A DNA stretch of 64,000 nt, taken from assembly GCF_001039355.2 (NCBI RefSeq), contig NW_019775968.1:1479505-1543504 (forward strand). The letters are read 5' to 3'. Within the stretch, counting starts at the first letter, position 1, and each line of letters begins with the position of its first letter. This stretch comes from Lingula anatina. Its lineage: Eukaryota; Brachiopoda; Lingulata; Lingulida; Lingulidae. Positions 35,101-47,480 of this stretch are shown here, one piece after another. A program made the translations under genes and the position numbers. The notes beneath the pieces were generated by a model. That model saw only the letters and a list, made by a program, of their open reading frames with translations. It had not been told where the DNA came from and did no database searches.

Positions 35101-37163
35101 CTATTTTTTTAAATATTCAGTACATTTGTAAGCTTTAAAAGAGTTATTCTATAGAACCCTTGATATCAGAGGTTCCTTTGTTGATGACTTGAATTGGATA
35201 CAGGTGGAAAGGAACATTATCAGGAGTGAACTTGTACAGTTGAGATGTTAAAGTACATGAAAAGTACATGAAATGAAGTCCTTTTCACCAGTTTTACATC
35301 TGTCTATCAGAAATTTCTGTATGTTCCAAATTACGCCCATAAGTCACTGATTCTGTTCTACATTTTGATAGCAAACCCTTTGTCAAAAATCAACACAATG
35401 AAGCTTGTGATATGTGAGGTTCCTTCTTGCCATTGGTAAGATAAGCTTTGTTGTTTGCTTCAAAACAGGTCTTCATTATATAACTTTCTTCTAACGGCTG
35501 CTTGTATTTATTTTCAAGCACATTAAAAAGCATTTGTAAATTAGTACAAGGCTTAATCTCTAATTTGTACCATTTGTGCCATGGAATAGGGCTGGCAAGA
35601 ACAACAGCCAGTAAAATACATTCTTTATATTGTATAATTAAAACCATATTGATGGTATTTGTTTGGATGGCGCAATACTGGGTTTGCCTAAAGAAAGGTT
35701 TTTTATTCTGGATCTGACATTCTTCATTGTTTTCTGTGAGGTCTAGACTAATAAAATTACACAACATGATACCATATTAAGTGCTCCAAGGTCTAACTGC
35801 TGAAATAATAAAATACAACATTTTGATGCTAGAATAGAGGTGTTCTCTGATCCTGTCATTCTTCCATACTACCACTGCCACTAGTACTAGCACTATAGCT
35901 GCCAGCCAAAACATGTTGCTGCTCTTTGGAGAGGCTTTCAGATGGAAGGTAATGTTGAAAGCAGTTGGTTCACCTGATAGGATGTTAGATCAGTTCTGGT
36001 TTGCCAATAAGACATATAAGAACTCTTCTCGCTAGTGCTAATTGAATCTGTGATAGAATGTAATAAGTTAGGTGGTAATGTCATTTGAATGAATTGTAGC
36101 TAGGGTTTCTCACTCATAAGAAAGTGTTTAGCAGTGGCCCTGAATCACCTTTGTCAGTATTGACTAGATGTGACTTTGATGATTTTGTTCTTCCTTTGGT
36201 TTCTGGCCTATCTGTTAATCGCATTCTACTGATTTACATTTGTGTGGGAAATGGTATTTGTAAGATAGTATAAATTGTAGAGCGGGTTGGATAACATGAA
36301 ATGGCAAATGATTAATACATGAACACAAAAACCTTTCATTTTCTTTAGATTTGTGAACTGCAGTGTTGTTCTCTATTTAATTTAAGACTGAAATGGTCTA
36401 TTTGATAGTAAAATTCAGAGTATTGGTAGCCTTCAAACCTTTTACAGCTCTAATGGGCCACACACATAATGTTGGTTTACATGTCTGATAAACTTTTCAC
36501 ACAGAAGCCTCTTGTTCAACATAAGCAAAATGTGGCTGGAGTTGATAGAAAAGTGGTACACAGGCCAGAAAAACCTAGGGCAGAAAGTAAATGATATGTT
36601 CCAGATCTGTTAAATAATGCCCAATAACTCACAGGTGACATTTAAAACCTGTTGGTATATAGCAGGTATATGCAATAATTACTGTGTAATATACACATAG
36701 TAACACCAAGGAATTTCTGAGGAAATTGTACAGCTAAGATTTGTGAGAAATTAATTTATGAAGTGATTGGTGCGTTTTTGTGAAAATTAGTTTTTATTGC
36801 AATCTAGCTCATTCTGAGGATACAGTTATTGACATTTATTCATTGATTCCTCACTATTCATTATATGAAGATTGTTTTCACTCTGATCACTTGCATTTGT
36901 CTACACTGTCAATTTCTAATGAATTGTTCTCTTTGTAACTTGGCAAACTGTATTTTTGTTTTAAATGTACTGAAAAGTTTTGTTAGGCAAAATATAAACT
37001 TCAAAATTTGCCTTAGTCAGAATATTTCTTCAAAAACATCAGTTTTGTGTTTTTTTGCTGATTTATTTTTCTATCATTTATACAATAACTCCCAAGATGT
37101 ATTTCAGTTTAATTTGGAATTAATGTTGTAGAAATGCAGTTCAGGTTTGGGAGTGACACAAAA

Positions 37164-37462
37164 TTAAAGGGATAATTCCTCTTCGTATGAGATCTATATT
37201 TTACAATAAAAACATTGTGAACAACTCATAGAAATATAATATATTCTGTTGTACAAGAAAAACAGCGGTTAAAGCTATTATTCTGATATCTGAACTTGTC
37301 TTTAGACCACGTGACCTCCATTGATGGCTATACTCTGTTATAATTTCTTAAGAGATTATAACAAAAAAAAAAAAAAAAAAACCAGGGACTAACTTTGAAT
37401 GTAAAAATGGATTCATTAATTATTGGTAAGTACGGGATAATTGTTGTTTACTTCAGGAAAAT

Positions 37463-37507
<45 letters not shown>

Positions 37508-37531
37508 CAAAACGAGTTATTATCCCTTTAA
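37164..37531. mobile_element. TTAA-flanked MITE, copy 2
   Basis: Bounded by TTAA with ends AGGGATAATTCCTC / GAGTTATTATCCCT. It aligns with the copy at 3079-3401 through GTGAACAACTCATAGAAATA, AGACCACGTGACCTCCATTG and ACCAGGGACTAACTTTGAAT. Two homopolymers have expanded relative to copy 1: 19 A at 37363-37381 and 41 T at 37465-37505. Confidence 0.85.
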
Positions 37532-39528
37532 GTAATTAATTTTTTTCTCTCTACCTTTATCTGCATGAATAAATTAAACCACTTTAATCTTTTTTTTAAG
37601 CTTTGCAAAAGCCATACTTGATACTGAGGGGAAATTTCTGCAATTTTTAGCCTCCCTTGTTTTAAAGCATTATTAATGCCTGCATCTACTGAGGCATTGG
37701 AGAGTTTTTACTTACCATACAGTTCTATTTTTGGAATGTAAATGGCGAATTAGTTTAATTGTCCCTGACATAGATTTAACACATGGCTTACCTTAGTGTA
37801 ACTGCTTGAAAGAAAGGAAGTATATAAGATCAATTATCTTAATGTAGTATTAGGAGTAAGGATATTGTCACCCTTTATTATCATCCAGATACCGAAAATG
37901 ATTTTTTTCTTGTACCTAATTATTCAATAATGCATCTATATTGTGCTGGTTTAAAACAATGAAAAACCCTCAAAAAATAAATAAATAAACAAATAAAATA
38001 TCAGTGTTAGTATTTTTTGTTGTAATATATAAGTATAGACAACTCAAAGCTTAATTGCCAATTTAACATATTTCTATTTTAAGGTGAGATAGCAATGGGG
38101 TTCAACTTCATCCCTGAACAAGATTTTTTCACGAAAATTGGATGAGTTGACCAGGAGTGTATTGGCTACAATCCCATGCCGGCATTTTGATTTAAATGTT
38201 TTTGTTATGGGGTTATGAGGGCCTAATTACAGATTTTCATTGAACAAAGGCATCATTTTTCTTTATCAGTGATAAAATCTGAACTAAGACTTTTACTAAA
38301 ATTGCTCGCGGAGTTTTAGAGTACTAAATGGTGTTATTAAATCGGTGCTAAAATGGTGATTGTGGGTGCTCGGGTAAAAGAGAAATTTGAGAAACCGATT
38401 TTTCAGTTTTTACCCCAAGGTCACAATTATGACGTCGTCCATAAGATGACATGTGTAAATGTTAATTAATTTAGGCACTGAACACTGAAAATTTATTTAT
38501 TACCCAAAAGAATGTAAATAAGGCAGTAAATAAGGAGTTTGGAGCGAAGGGTGATAATATCCTTAAGGTTAGACTTTGGGTTCCATCTCAGTATGAAAAC
38601 TGCTCATTTCATACACATTTTGTCCAAGGTGACATGAACATCAGTTATAAAGTCTAAATCTATTTTTATTTTAAACTAATAGTCTAAGAAAACTTTTACT
38701 ATTTGTCAATTTTAAGGCCATTTATGACCCCTCCCTACCTTAAGGAAAGAATCATTATTTAATATATCATTGCAAAGACCTTCCTTAATGCACAGTGCTA
38801 AGAACTGTGTCAAAAAATATCAGGGCCAGCGAAATTCTGCAGTTCATAAACAATAGCCTGGCATGATGAAATATTACATAAATAAGTGGTTCTGACTGCT
38901 TCACCTAGTGTGTTTGTTGTTGGCCTCACAAACCAGTTGGAGGCAGCTAAAAGGGACTTGATAGATCACTCTAATAATTCATTTCAAAGAGACATTGAAG
39001 ACAATATTTCATCATTTTCACTTGAGCAACTTATTTGATTAAGCATGTCATGCAAGCTGGAAAATCTTAACCAATATCAAGTTAAGCGTGGACGCATATG
39101 GCAGTCGATTATAGTTATGTTGGGAACTTGGCCAATTAAGTCTTTTGTAGCTAATACAGACCATTTATTGACTATCAAGGTGGAAAAATCATTAAACATA
39201 ATTGAGTTGGTTATCAGTGCCTGATAATGTGCAATCCATCAATAAAGAGGCAATACTCCATTATTGACACAGTCAGTCACATCATCAAGGTAAACTGGCA
39301 AAATCATTTTGCTCTGACTGCCTTTGACATCAGAATACAAAAGAATTGCCTTTCAGCCCAAACCTCTTCAGTGAGTAGCCCGGGTAAATATTATCATCCC
39401 AGGGAATGCTATAATAACCTGGAGGAGTCAATAGAAAAAGTCCTATTGTCCTAGTAGTGGATACTTTGTGACAGTGACTTTATTGGGCGGATTTGATTTT
39501 ATTTTTTTTTATTATTATTTATTTCCAG

Positions 39529-39639
39529 ATGAATCAAGGCCTAACCAAGTGCAAGGAAGAGGAGAGTTGTAATCAAGTTCTGGAGACAGGCACAGTCAAT
39601 GGTCCACAGAGGAGTACATCTAGAGATCACCTTAGTGAT
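39529..39639 (+). CDS. AUTS2: AUTS2-like gene, exon ending in the SRDHLSD motif (37 codons)
   Basis: Preceded by a T-rich tract and ATTTCCAG, followed by GTAAGT; 111 bp, phase 0 to 0. The peptide opens MNQGLTKCKEEESCNQ and closes NGPQRSTSRDHLSD. The last nine residues parallel, from memory, human AUTS2 (RSSSRERLSD) and FBRSL1 (SSRDPLSD). In the vertebrate proteins this motif is followed within about ten residues by a G-x-GY-x-CDS block, which here is supplied by the next two exons. AUTS2 is a nuclear protein that turns PCGF3/5-type PRC1 complexes toward activation through CK2 and p300, and it also acts in the cytoplasm on Rac signalling; none of those interaction regions can be located in this exon. 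Its first codon is ATG, directly at the acceptor. Confidence 0.8.
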
Positions 39640-41310
39640 GTAAGTATTACATTTATTTACTAAAAAAAGGATAACACAGGTTTAGAAATTTACTTTTTCA
39701 GTTTTTGTTTTGCGATAGAGATACACCAAACCTGTTTATATAGATTTATCATTGCTTACACAACAGTATTTTTGTCAAATTTAAGTTATTTTTTAAAGAA
39801 AGAATATTTGTTTCAGACGTTCATAGAGTCAGTATTCATAAATGACAAAATTACAAAGAAACCAATTTTCAATGGTTCAAAGGTAGATATTCTGTTCAAA
39901 AACTTTGTTTTTTTTATCGAGGAAATTTCTGTTTTAGAATCTATTTGTGTTATGTCATCAATATCTTCAGCTTTTCTATCTTTCGTCTTCATACTTTTTT
40001 AAATTCGTGTAATAAGAGGCAAAATACTTTTTTCACACTGATTTATTCCAATAAAGTTACCAGCATGCAACTGATTCCCTTGTGCATCCAGTTTCTCCCT
40101 GTTAACTAACCACTTGAGAATATTTACACCAGATGAATAACATCCTTGATTCTGCCCTGTATATTGCAGTATATCACATCTCAAGGGACAATAGAACTTG
40201 ATCTGTCTGTCATCTGTTTATGAGGTAACTCATTAGCGCTTTGAACTTCAGTCTATTCTGTTGTATTAGGACTGGCCCCTAACAGTTCAAGTAAATTCAT
40301 CCTGACTTTCACAGACAGCCATTGATGCTTGAAAAAATATCTTTAATGATTTTCTTTGGAGGTGATATCCTATATCTGTCATCAGCAGGCATCTGCATAT
40401 TTAGAAAATGTCTCCTTTCATACCTCAATGAAGCAGTTACTTTGAGTCTGTTGTCTGCTGTGGTCAGGCCATAGCCCCTTTCAGGTCTCATTGGAACATT
40501 TATGTACCTCAGTGGGCAGCTGTACATACAGAATGTGATCAGTGGAGGGAAATACAAGTAGAGGATTATCTTGAAATAGAGAAAAAAAAACCTACATAAT
40601 CCCTGAGCTTTAATATCACAAGAAGTATCTTGATATTAAAGTTAACCCTTTACTTACATTGGCAGTCTGCCCAGACTTTGTCTTGTAATGTAATAAGGAC
40701 CTTAAAGGGCAACAGAAGGCAGAACTTATAGCTTTTGCTGCACTTCATTGCTTCTGTCACCTTTTGCCAATATCCAGATACTTAGCTTCTCGGACTTGTG
40801 CTTTCATCCCGCCATTAACACAAGACCTCTCAACGATTTTCAATAAGACACAGCAGACTGCAACAATGATTTCCAATAAAAGGCGGCAGTGGCATTTATT
40901 TCAGTTAAATTTTCTTCCCAATGGCTTTTAAAGTTGATTTCCTGAAAAGTGGTAGCTTTGGCAGGGATAATGCAGTCAAGCACCGGGGCAGCACGCCACC
41001 AAGACATGTCGGATTCCTGCGAAGTGTTTGCATGGCACAAAGGTTTGGTGCTGAAAACAATAGCTAAACCAGGAGGTGGGGAGATGGATAGACTACATTG
41101 AGTGCTTGTCAAACACAACCAAAATTGGGATTGCAATTAACTTGACGCGGGCTATTGATTCCCTTGTGTGTATGGTAATATTTTGCCTATGGATTTTCAC
41201 TGGGTACATATTTATGATTTGAATAAGGCATGAGAAGTGGGATGTACACGTCCTGATGGTGAAATTTTATGTTTCATTAGCTGATCAATACCACTTGTTT
41301 TCTGCTTCAG
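39640..41310 (+). other. Intron, 1.7 kb
   Basis: GTAAGT to CTGCTTCAG, phase 0. No repeat element was recognised. The section 40.3-41.1 kb is less AT-rich than its flanks and has open frames on the minus strand (about 98 codons) without recognisable motifs. Confidence 0.7.
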
Positions 41311-41349
41311 GTCAGTAGTATACAGTCCAGCTCCGGGAAAGGATACATT
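41311..41349 (+). CDS. AUTS2: AUTS2-like gene, 39-nt microexon (GKGYI)
   Basis: Acceptor TTTTCTGCTTCAG, donor GTAAGT, thirteen codons reading VSSIQSSSGKGYI, phase 0 to 0. The GKGY run lines up with GTGYF of AUTS2 and GRGYS of FBRSL1 as I recall them, directly before the conserved CDS block encoded by the next exon. The serine-rich lead-in (SSIQSSS) matches the SDSS-type linker between the two motifs in the vertebrate proteins. The exon is symmetric and could be skipped without a frameshift. Confidence 0.8.
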
Positions 41350-42816
41350 GTAAGTGTAGAACTTTCTTTGTTACTATTTCTTTTATTTAGTGCAGTTTGA
41401 AATATCACGGTATGTGTGTGAAGTATAAAGTAATAAGGTACCTGGGTTAAAAAAGAAAACGTACTCAACAGAGGATATGTACATACTTTAAGTAGCTGAT
41501 TAGATTCAAGAACACGGGACTATGCTTGAGGTCTTTGGTAACTTTTTTTACCCACAGCTCAAAGGTAAGTGTCTACTTGAAACAGAACAGAACATCTGCA
41601 GTCATGGCTGCTTTGAGCTTCTGCATTTGATCAGAAGATAGGAAACTTTCACAGCTTGATCTGTGTATTACTAGAGCTATGCGGCCTGTTATCTCCAGTG
41701 CTTCAATGGGTTTAGTACCTTTATCTTACTCCCAAGATGGTTTTGAAGTAGCAATTATAACCAGAGCAATACTGCCTCTCAAGTTGGTGAGGAGATATCA
41801 AATATGTGTTTAGTTATGATAGGAGAGACCATAGAGTGCATGGAGTTCTCACTAAACAAATGCATTTCATAAAAGTGTGTGATGTGTTTGAAGAGGGCTT
41901 CTATCACTTTCTGCAAGATTTACTGCACTTGCGTCATGGACCTCAATGGCCGTGTTTGGAGAGGGCTCCTAGATCTAAATTTCATCCCTGCAGTACACTT
42001 GTGTTTCTCTTGGAAGCTCTTGCAGCTACTTGATGATTAATGGCTCTGTAACAGCTTGGTAGCAATAAATTAAAAGCCCCTAATGAATGTTTTTCCTTTA
42101 AACTACCACATTTAGAAAGGTTAATTCACCTGATATGTTGTAAATTTCCAACAAGGTTGATTTGCCAAAGAGGTAGGAAGTTGGGCGTTGGGCTGTCAAT
42201 TCCAGCGAGGTGTGTATTTATTGAGAGCGACACTGCTATTGACTTTGAACTGTGAAGCGCCTTGTATTCTACATGTTTGTATGTGTGTTTAAGCAATTAG
42301 AAGTTAAAAGGTAAATGTATTCACACAGCTTCTGCCATCTTAACCTGCTGACTGTGTGTATTACGTACAGGTGATTTGAAACTAGTTCATGCACACACCA
42401 TGCTTTACGACAGAGGTCACAGAGGGCAGCCATTGGAATTTTGCACAAATGTTTATATATTGGCAATGTATAACCCTCGCCTGAAGCCATGTGACCTCTG
42501 TGCCACAGGAGCCAGAGCTGTGCCATATGAGCTCTGTCTGCCATAACATAATTTAAGTAAATGATAAAATTGAAAATTTGCACCAAAGGCCATGACCAAT
42601 CAGTTGGAGACCAGCCACCCACCAGTCTTCAGAGACGTAGCCAAAGCTTTCTCAGTAGTGAACATGTAAATGTTCTTCATTTGGTGACAAATTATACTGG
42701 TGTCACATGGTTGTGATACCAGAGACTTGAAACCTTGCCCATCAGACAGGAAGAAGTAGACTGTAGTCAATATTTGCTATCCTTTGGTTGGAAAACATTC
42801 AATCAAAATTGGGGGG

Positions 42817-42980
42817 AAAAAAAGAACAGGAATGACAATAATGCCATGGATGCCTTGTAGGTATATAGAATATGAGATCAAATGCTATAGTATACAAAGC
42901 TGTTGACAGTTGACATATTAAAAAAAAAGATATTATCTATGTTAAAAAAAAAGAATCTATGTTAAAAAAAAAGAACAGGA
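42817..42980. repeat. Imperfect local repeat of A-run + GAACAGGAATG / CTATGTT units
   Basis: AAAAAAGAACAGGAATG occurs near 42820 and again near 42965, and CTATGTTAAAAAAAAAGAA occurs twice in tandem at about 42938-42975. Likely slippage-driven. Confidence 0.55.
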
Positions 42981-44264
42981 ATGGAAAAAAAGTACTTGGA
43001 TTGAAAAATGTGTTAGAAAAAATGGTATAAGCAAGTGCTTGAGATATGAAGCATCCGTTATTATTGTGCTCCCATCGGCCATGTTCCAAAGACAGTAGTC
43101 TGTGTTTCTGTCTGGGTCTGGGTCTTCATTGGTCCTTTGAGAGGATGGCGTGGAAAAATAAGGATTTCAATCATGTATAGGTTTTCCCAATGGATCTCAA
43201 ATCTTTGACCAGGAGAGAAGTTGGCTTCGGGAAATGCAAATGACTGGTTGAAATTTATTATTGATGAAATGTTGTCTGAAAGAGCAAAAACAGCTTGTGT
43301 TCACTAATAGACCCATTTATTTCGGGCCATTATCACATTCATCAATTATTCACTTGGAAGGAAAATGTTAGTCAATTATATGATTTGGCTTAAATTTAAC
43401 AAATGATGGCATTTTTATATGAATAAATGGACCCAGGCCCCTTTTTACTGTGGGAGACATTTTTCAAAGTGATCAAAAAAGAAAGTATTAATACAATTTC
43501 CCTTTAGATTGAGCAGAACATAGGAAATTTGAAATGATTTTTTAACAAAGCTGATTACCTGTAAGCCAGGTGTTGGAAGCTTAATGAAATTAACCTGTAT
43601 TTAATTACTAAAAATACTGCACTAAGAGATTCCCTTTGAAGTTGAGTCAACCAAATTAAATAATTCCGTGATGGCAATCTCCCTCTATGTATGGTAGTTG
43701 CCAGTGACCCCTGTTTATGCCAAACAATTGATGTTTGATGTTCACTAACTGCTCTGCAAATTACTTTTTTCTATTCATTGTTTTTGTAATAAGCTTCACT
43801 GTCCTCTTTACAAGTAATGCATTATCCAGCAATCTGCTCTTACTGTCGTGATTGAAATACCGAGTCTAAATAGATATTTTATTAAATATATTTAAAAGAA
43901 TACAATTAAAGGCAAACATATGAGCAAGTCGGGATTGTAATGGCTGTTAGTTCCCATTAGCAGCATTCCTTTTATCAGAATTACCAGATTTACATTTCTC
44001 TATTTTCCCTTAGTTAAGGTGCAGATAATTTCACTGTTTGCATGATTATTTTAATGCCTGATGTACATAGATTGAAAAACATACATGTATATACATTAAT
44101 ATCTTGTTTCAAAATTAGGAACAAAATTGATTGTTTATCTTTTCATAATCAAGGTCAAAATGCACTAAGTGAAAGCCTTCTTAAATTACTAACATGACTT
44201 ATAAATTCTTCATCACATTTTTTATTGTAGAGTATTTAGTTATTTATTTTCCTACATATCTGCT

Positions 44265-44365
<101 letters not shown>

Positions 44366-44513
44366 TTGTTTGTCACATGTTTATGTCCTGGCTTGTCCTA
44401 CCAATAATGGAATTATTACATATGTGTGAAATAAAATTGAGCTGATGGTGTGATTGTTTTTATTACTGGTGATAATTCATTTTTGATGACTGTTTTCCTG
44501 TTTTTCCTTACAG

Positions 44514-44540
44514 TGTGACAGTGAAAGTGGAGACGAGAGG
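44514..44540 (+). CDS. AUTS2: AUTS2-like gene, 27-nt microexon (CDSESGDER)
   Basis: The acceptor is a strong pyrimidine tract, GTTTTCCTGTTTTTCCTTACAG in effect; the donor is GTGAGT. Nine codons, phase 0 to 0, spell CDSESGDER. This is the core of the conserved block: AUTS2 has CDSDSDQEEK and FBRSL1 has CDSESDLDDK in my memory. The acidic serine motif looks like a casein kinase 2 type site, which is of interest because CK2 is a partner of AUTS2 complexes, but that is inference. The exon can be included or skipped without a frameshift. Identification is strong only because the neighbouring exons supply GKGYI before it and ASDVGSDLF after it in the right order and phase. Confidence 0.82.
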
Positions 44541-47399
44541 GTGAGTAGAATATTCACTTTCGCAGTTTCTAACTTTGATCTATATTTGGGTTTTGAAGCA
44601 TTAGCAATTACACCAAAGATCACAAAAGACGAAAAAAGCTGTTTTGATATTAATGAAACCTTTTTTCCCCCAAATATTCCAAGAAATTGGAAAAAACTGT
44701 ATACTTCTGAAGTTCATTGCAGTAGTTTTTAGAACTGGCATTATCAGTCTGAGACTGTTTCCATAATGTCTGTCCTAGACCTAGAATTATCATTTACTGG
44801 TGTTTCCTTTTGTTGATTGATTAGACCTAAAATTGTGTTTATCATCTAGCCTTTTTGCAATTTCCTTGTGTAAAATAAATCATGATTTTAACAGCTTAAT
44901 TGCTCATAGAAAAGAAAGATCTATTAAATTTCTGACACAGAGATGGATATGCATTGTTCAAATATTCCAATTATAGAAATCCAAAGTTCTGCAGTAAAGA
45001 GCTTGGATGGAAATTGTTTTTGGATGTGTCAAGATTAATTTATTGTATTGAATGTTCTACTTGGTCTTCATTTTGTTTTAATGATTGCATTGGGTATGAT
45101 GCCAAGTTTGAGGGATATTATATTTGGTGGATAAAATTTAATGTGTGTGGTATCCCTTTTTTGGACCGTTTATCTTGCAAAATGGAACAAAGAGTCCTGC
45201 CCTCACAGTGATAAAGGTAAAGGTGCAAATGAATTTGCCCACAAAGTGATAAAGTCAGATAGCAGTCAACAGAAAGGTAAGTGAAACTGTTCAAAGTTTT
45301 GACAAATGAGTTTTTACCCTTTCATAGAAGTCGAGTTAACAGTACTGAAAAATTGGGCATTATTGCTCAAAATTTACAAAACAAAATACCATAAGGAATA
45401 TTTCCGTAACCAGCATTTCCCAATGAAAAGACTGACATCCTTTTCGAAATCATAAATTGTGAGTGGGAAGATTAATGACATTGTTGAAGTCATGTTTTCA
45501 GTGGGAGTTCTTGGTAAAGAGAGTGGAGGAGGAATATTGTGCAGATTTAAATGGCAGGTGTTACCAGGAATTGTTAAGTCATTGTTCACAACTGCTTAAA
45601 AGTACCTGCTAAAATCTCCTTGCACAGCAGACTGATGATGATGCATAGTTTGAACCATTGAAATGCTGCTAAGAGCAACCTCTTCATCATGTCTTCATCT
45701 GTGACTAAAATCTCTTCATGTATAGAGTTTTATTAGGTTCTTTGTCATAACTTGCAAGGATTCACAAGGATTTCTAGTTGGCTGCTTGTTTGGTACTAAA
45801 TTGAGCAATAATATTTTTAAGATCAAAATTTTCAGGTAAAATCTCCAAAAATGCATGTTCATTATTTGACATGTTTTTTATTTTCATGATATTTTGTTTT
45901 GCAAAAATCCACTGATTGCTTTGAGTTTCTCAGGCGTCTACATTGTCCGTGCTGCCTTGTTAAACTATATGATTTAAGATCCAAAGATGATTTTTTTTAG
46001 GTTATCAATCTTTTTCATGACTGCACACAGTTTTTTCTTAATGAGCAGCTTTTTTCTGTCACTCCTGCTTACTGTCAATGATGTGAGCTTCAGGCTGTGA
46101 TCAGACAAGTTCCCCACCATTCATCTCACACAGACGCATTCATGTGTGTATATTTGCTTTTCATTTGCACAAGAACCACCGGAGGCTGGCTGAATACATT
46201 CATTGGAGGATGAAAATTATTTGAGCGCACGACTAACAGTAAAAAAAGGCAACCCCAGGAAAATTATACTGTTCAACATAACCTCTTCCCCTTTTTTCAT
46301 TTACTCTCATGAATATATTATTCACGCAGGAAATCCACTTGTGGTTGCATCTGCAGAATGGTGGTAATTGTGAGAGAGATTAATTTGGATGGCATTACCT
46401 TGGATAATTTGTAATAATCTTCATAAAAAGCAACAAAGAACAAATTTACTCCTATATGTGGTGCAGCCAATGGTGATTTATCACAATGATGCTCCCAGTT
46501 GATGTGATTTTATGCTGCGTATTGATCTTTTAAACAAGAAGGGGCTGCATTTATACTGGATACAGGGCTGATGGGTTTTATTAACAAAGCCTGATAGTTG
46601 ATATTGTAAATGAGAACCCAAGCCTTCAGGGCGAGCACATTGGAGGAAAACAACCCACCTTGACTTGACTTCCTGAACATTAATTTCCAGAGAAGTGACT
46701 GCCATTGGAAATATGCACAGAGCTTTTTATTATCAGATGGCAGGTAAGGTTTCATGACCATTCCCACTGCCAGCATCTTTTTCAAGGTCAGTGATCACTA
46801 TCAAAGCAGCAGAAAAGAAAAGATGGAGGATTCATTCCATGGTGATGTATATTTGTAGCTAGCATGAGGGTCTGGGTGTATGTAGAGATATAATTACATT
46901 GGCTTGAGTAGTATATTGGCAAAAATTGATGTTTGTCAGGAAATGTTTTGATTGTATTAGGTAGTCTGATAACGGCATTGTTCATGTGTTCTGGTCATCT
47001 GTGAAGACTTGCAACCTTTGGTTGTGTATGTTGGTCATTTATATTAGTCATTTATAGACATGCAAACTTTCATCCTAGCTTGAAAACTAGACCACCTTTA
47101 AAGTAATTCATCAATTCGCATATGATATAGCCGGATTTAGATAGAGATTTTCATAAATTGGTTTGTGCCTCAAATGAGATTAGCTTGCATTCCCAGTAAG
47201 GATGAAGAATAAATTGGATTTGCAGAGTTTGGGCTTACTGCAGATAAAATATATCTTTGCAGGATAAGAAAATGCAGGAGAGCATTAAGATGGCAGATTG
47301 AAAAACGATCCTGTAATATTCAGTAATCTCTGTGTAGTCCAGCATGCCAGCAGTGTAAAATCTCATACACAAGATTCTAGAAAGGAACGATTCCCTGTT

Positions 47400-47480
47400 A
47401 ACTTCCTTGTGTGTGCGTGCGCATGCATACATGCACCCGTGTGTATGAGTGAGTGCAAACGCAAGTGTGTGTGTGTGAGT
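47400..47480. repeat. Alternating purine-pyrimidine stretch
   Basis: Contains GTGTGTGCGTGCGCATGCAT and, after a less regular middle, a short GT run. Low-complexity; Z-DNA-prone in principle. Confidence 0.6.

Larger units (their letters stand above)
18284..39528 (+). other. Intron, 21.2 kb, between exon 18098 and exon 39529
   Basis: GT (GTAGGT) at the left and AG (ATTTCCAG) at the right, phase 0. It contains a CpG-rich foldback element (18892-19423), a composite GATCGATC array (20105-20595), a second GAGTACTA foldback (20781-21073), a minisatellite (21080-21219), homopolymers, a purine-rich G-run cluster (32080-32114) and a TTAA element (37164-37531). One base at 30215 is N. The rest appears to be unique AT-rich intron; open frames inside it (up to 125 codons) show no recognisable domain. 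Confidence 0.65.

Noticed and set aside
35390-35767. Longest open frame in the window, 125 codons on the minus strand
   Set aside because: No recognisable domain or homologue, low-complexity AT-driven composition, and a frame of this length is expected by chance in 64 kb of AT-rich sequence read six ways.
42269-42622. 117-codon minus-strand open frame
   Set aside because: No recognisable motif; lies inside an intron of the AUTS2-like gene and looks like a chance frame.
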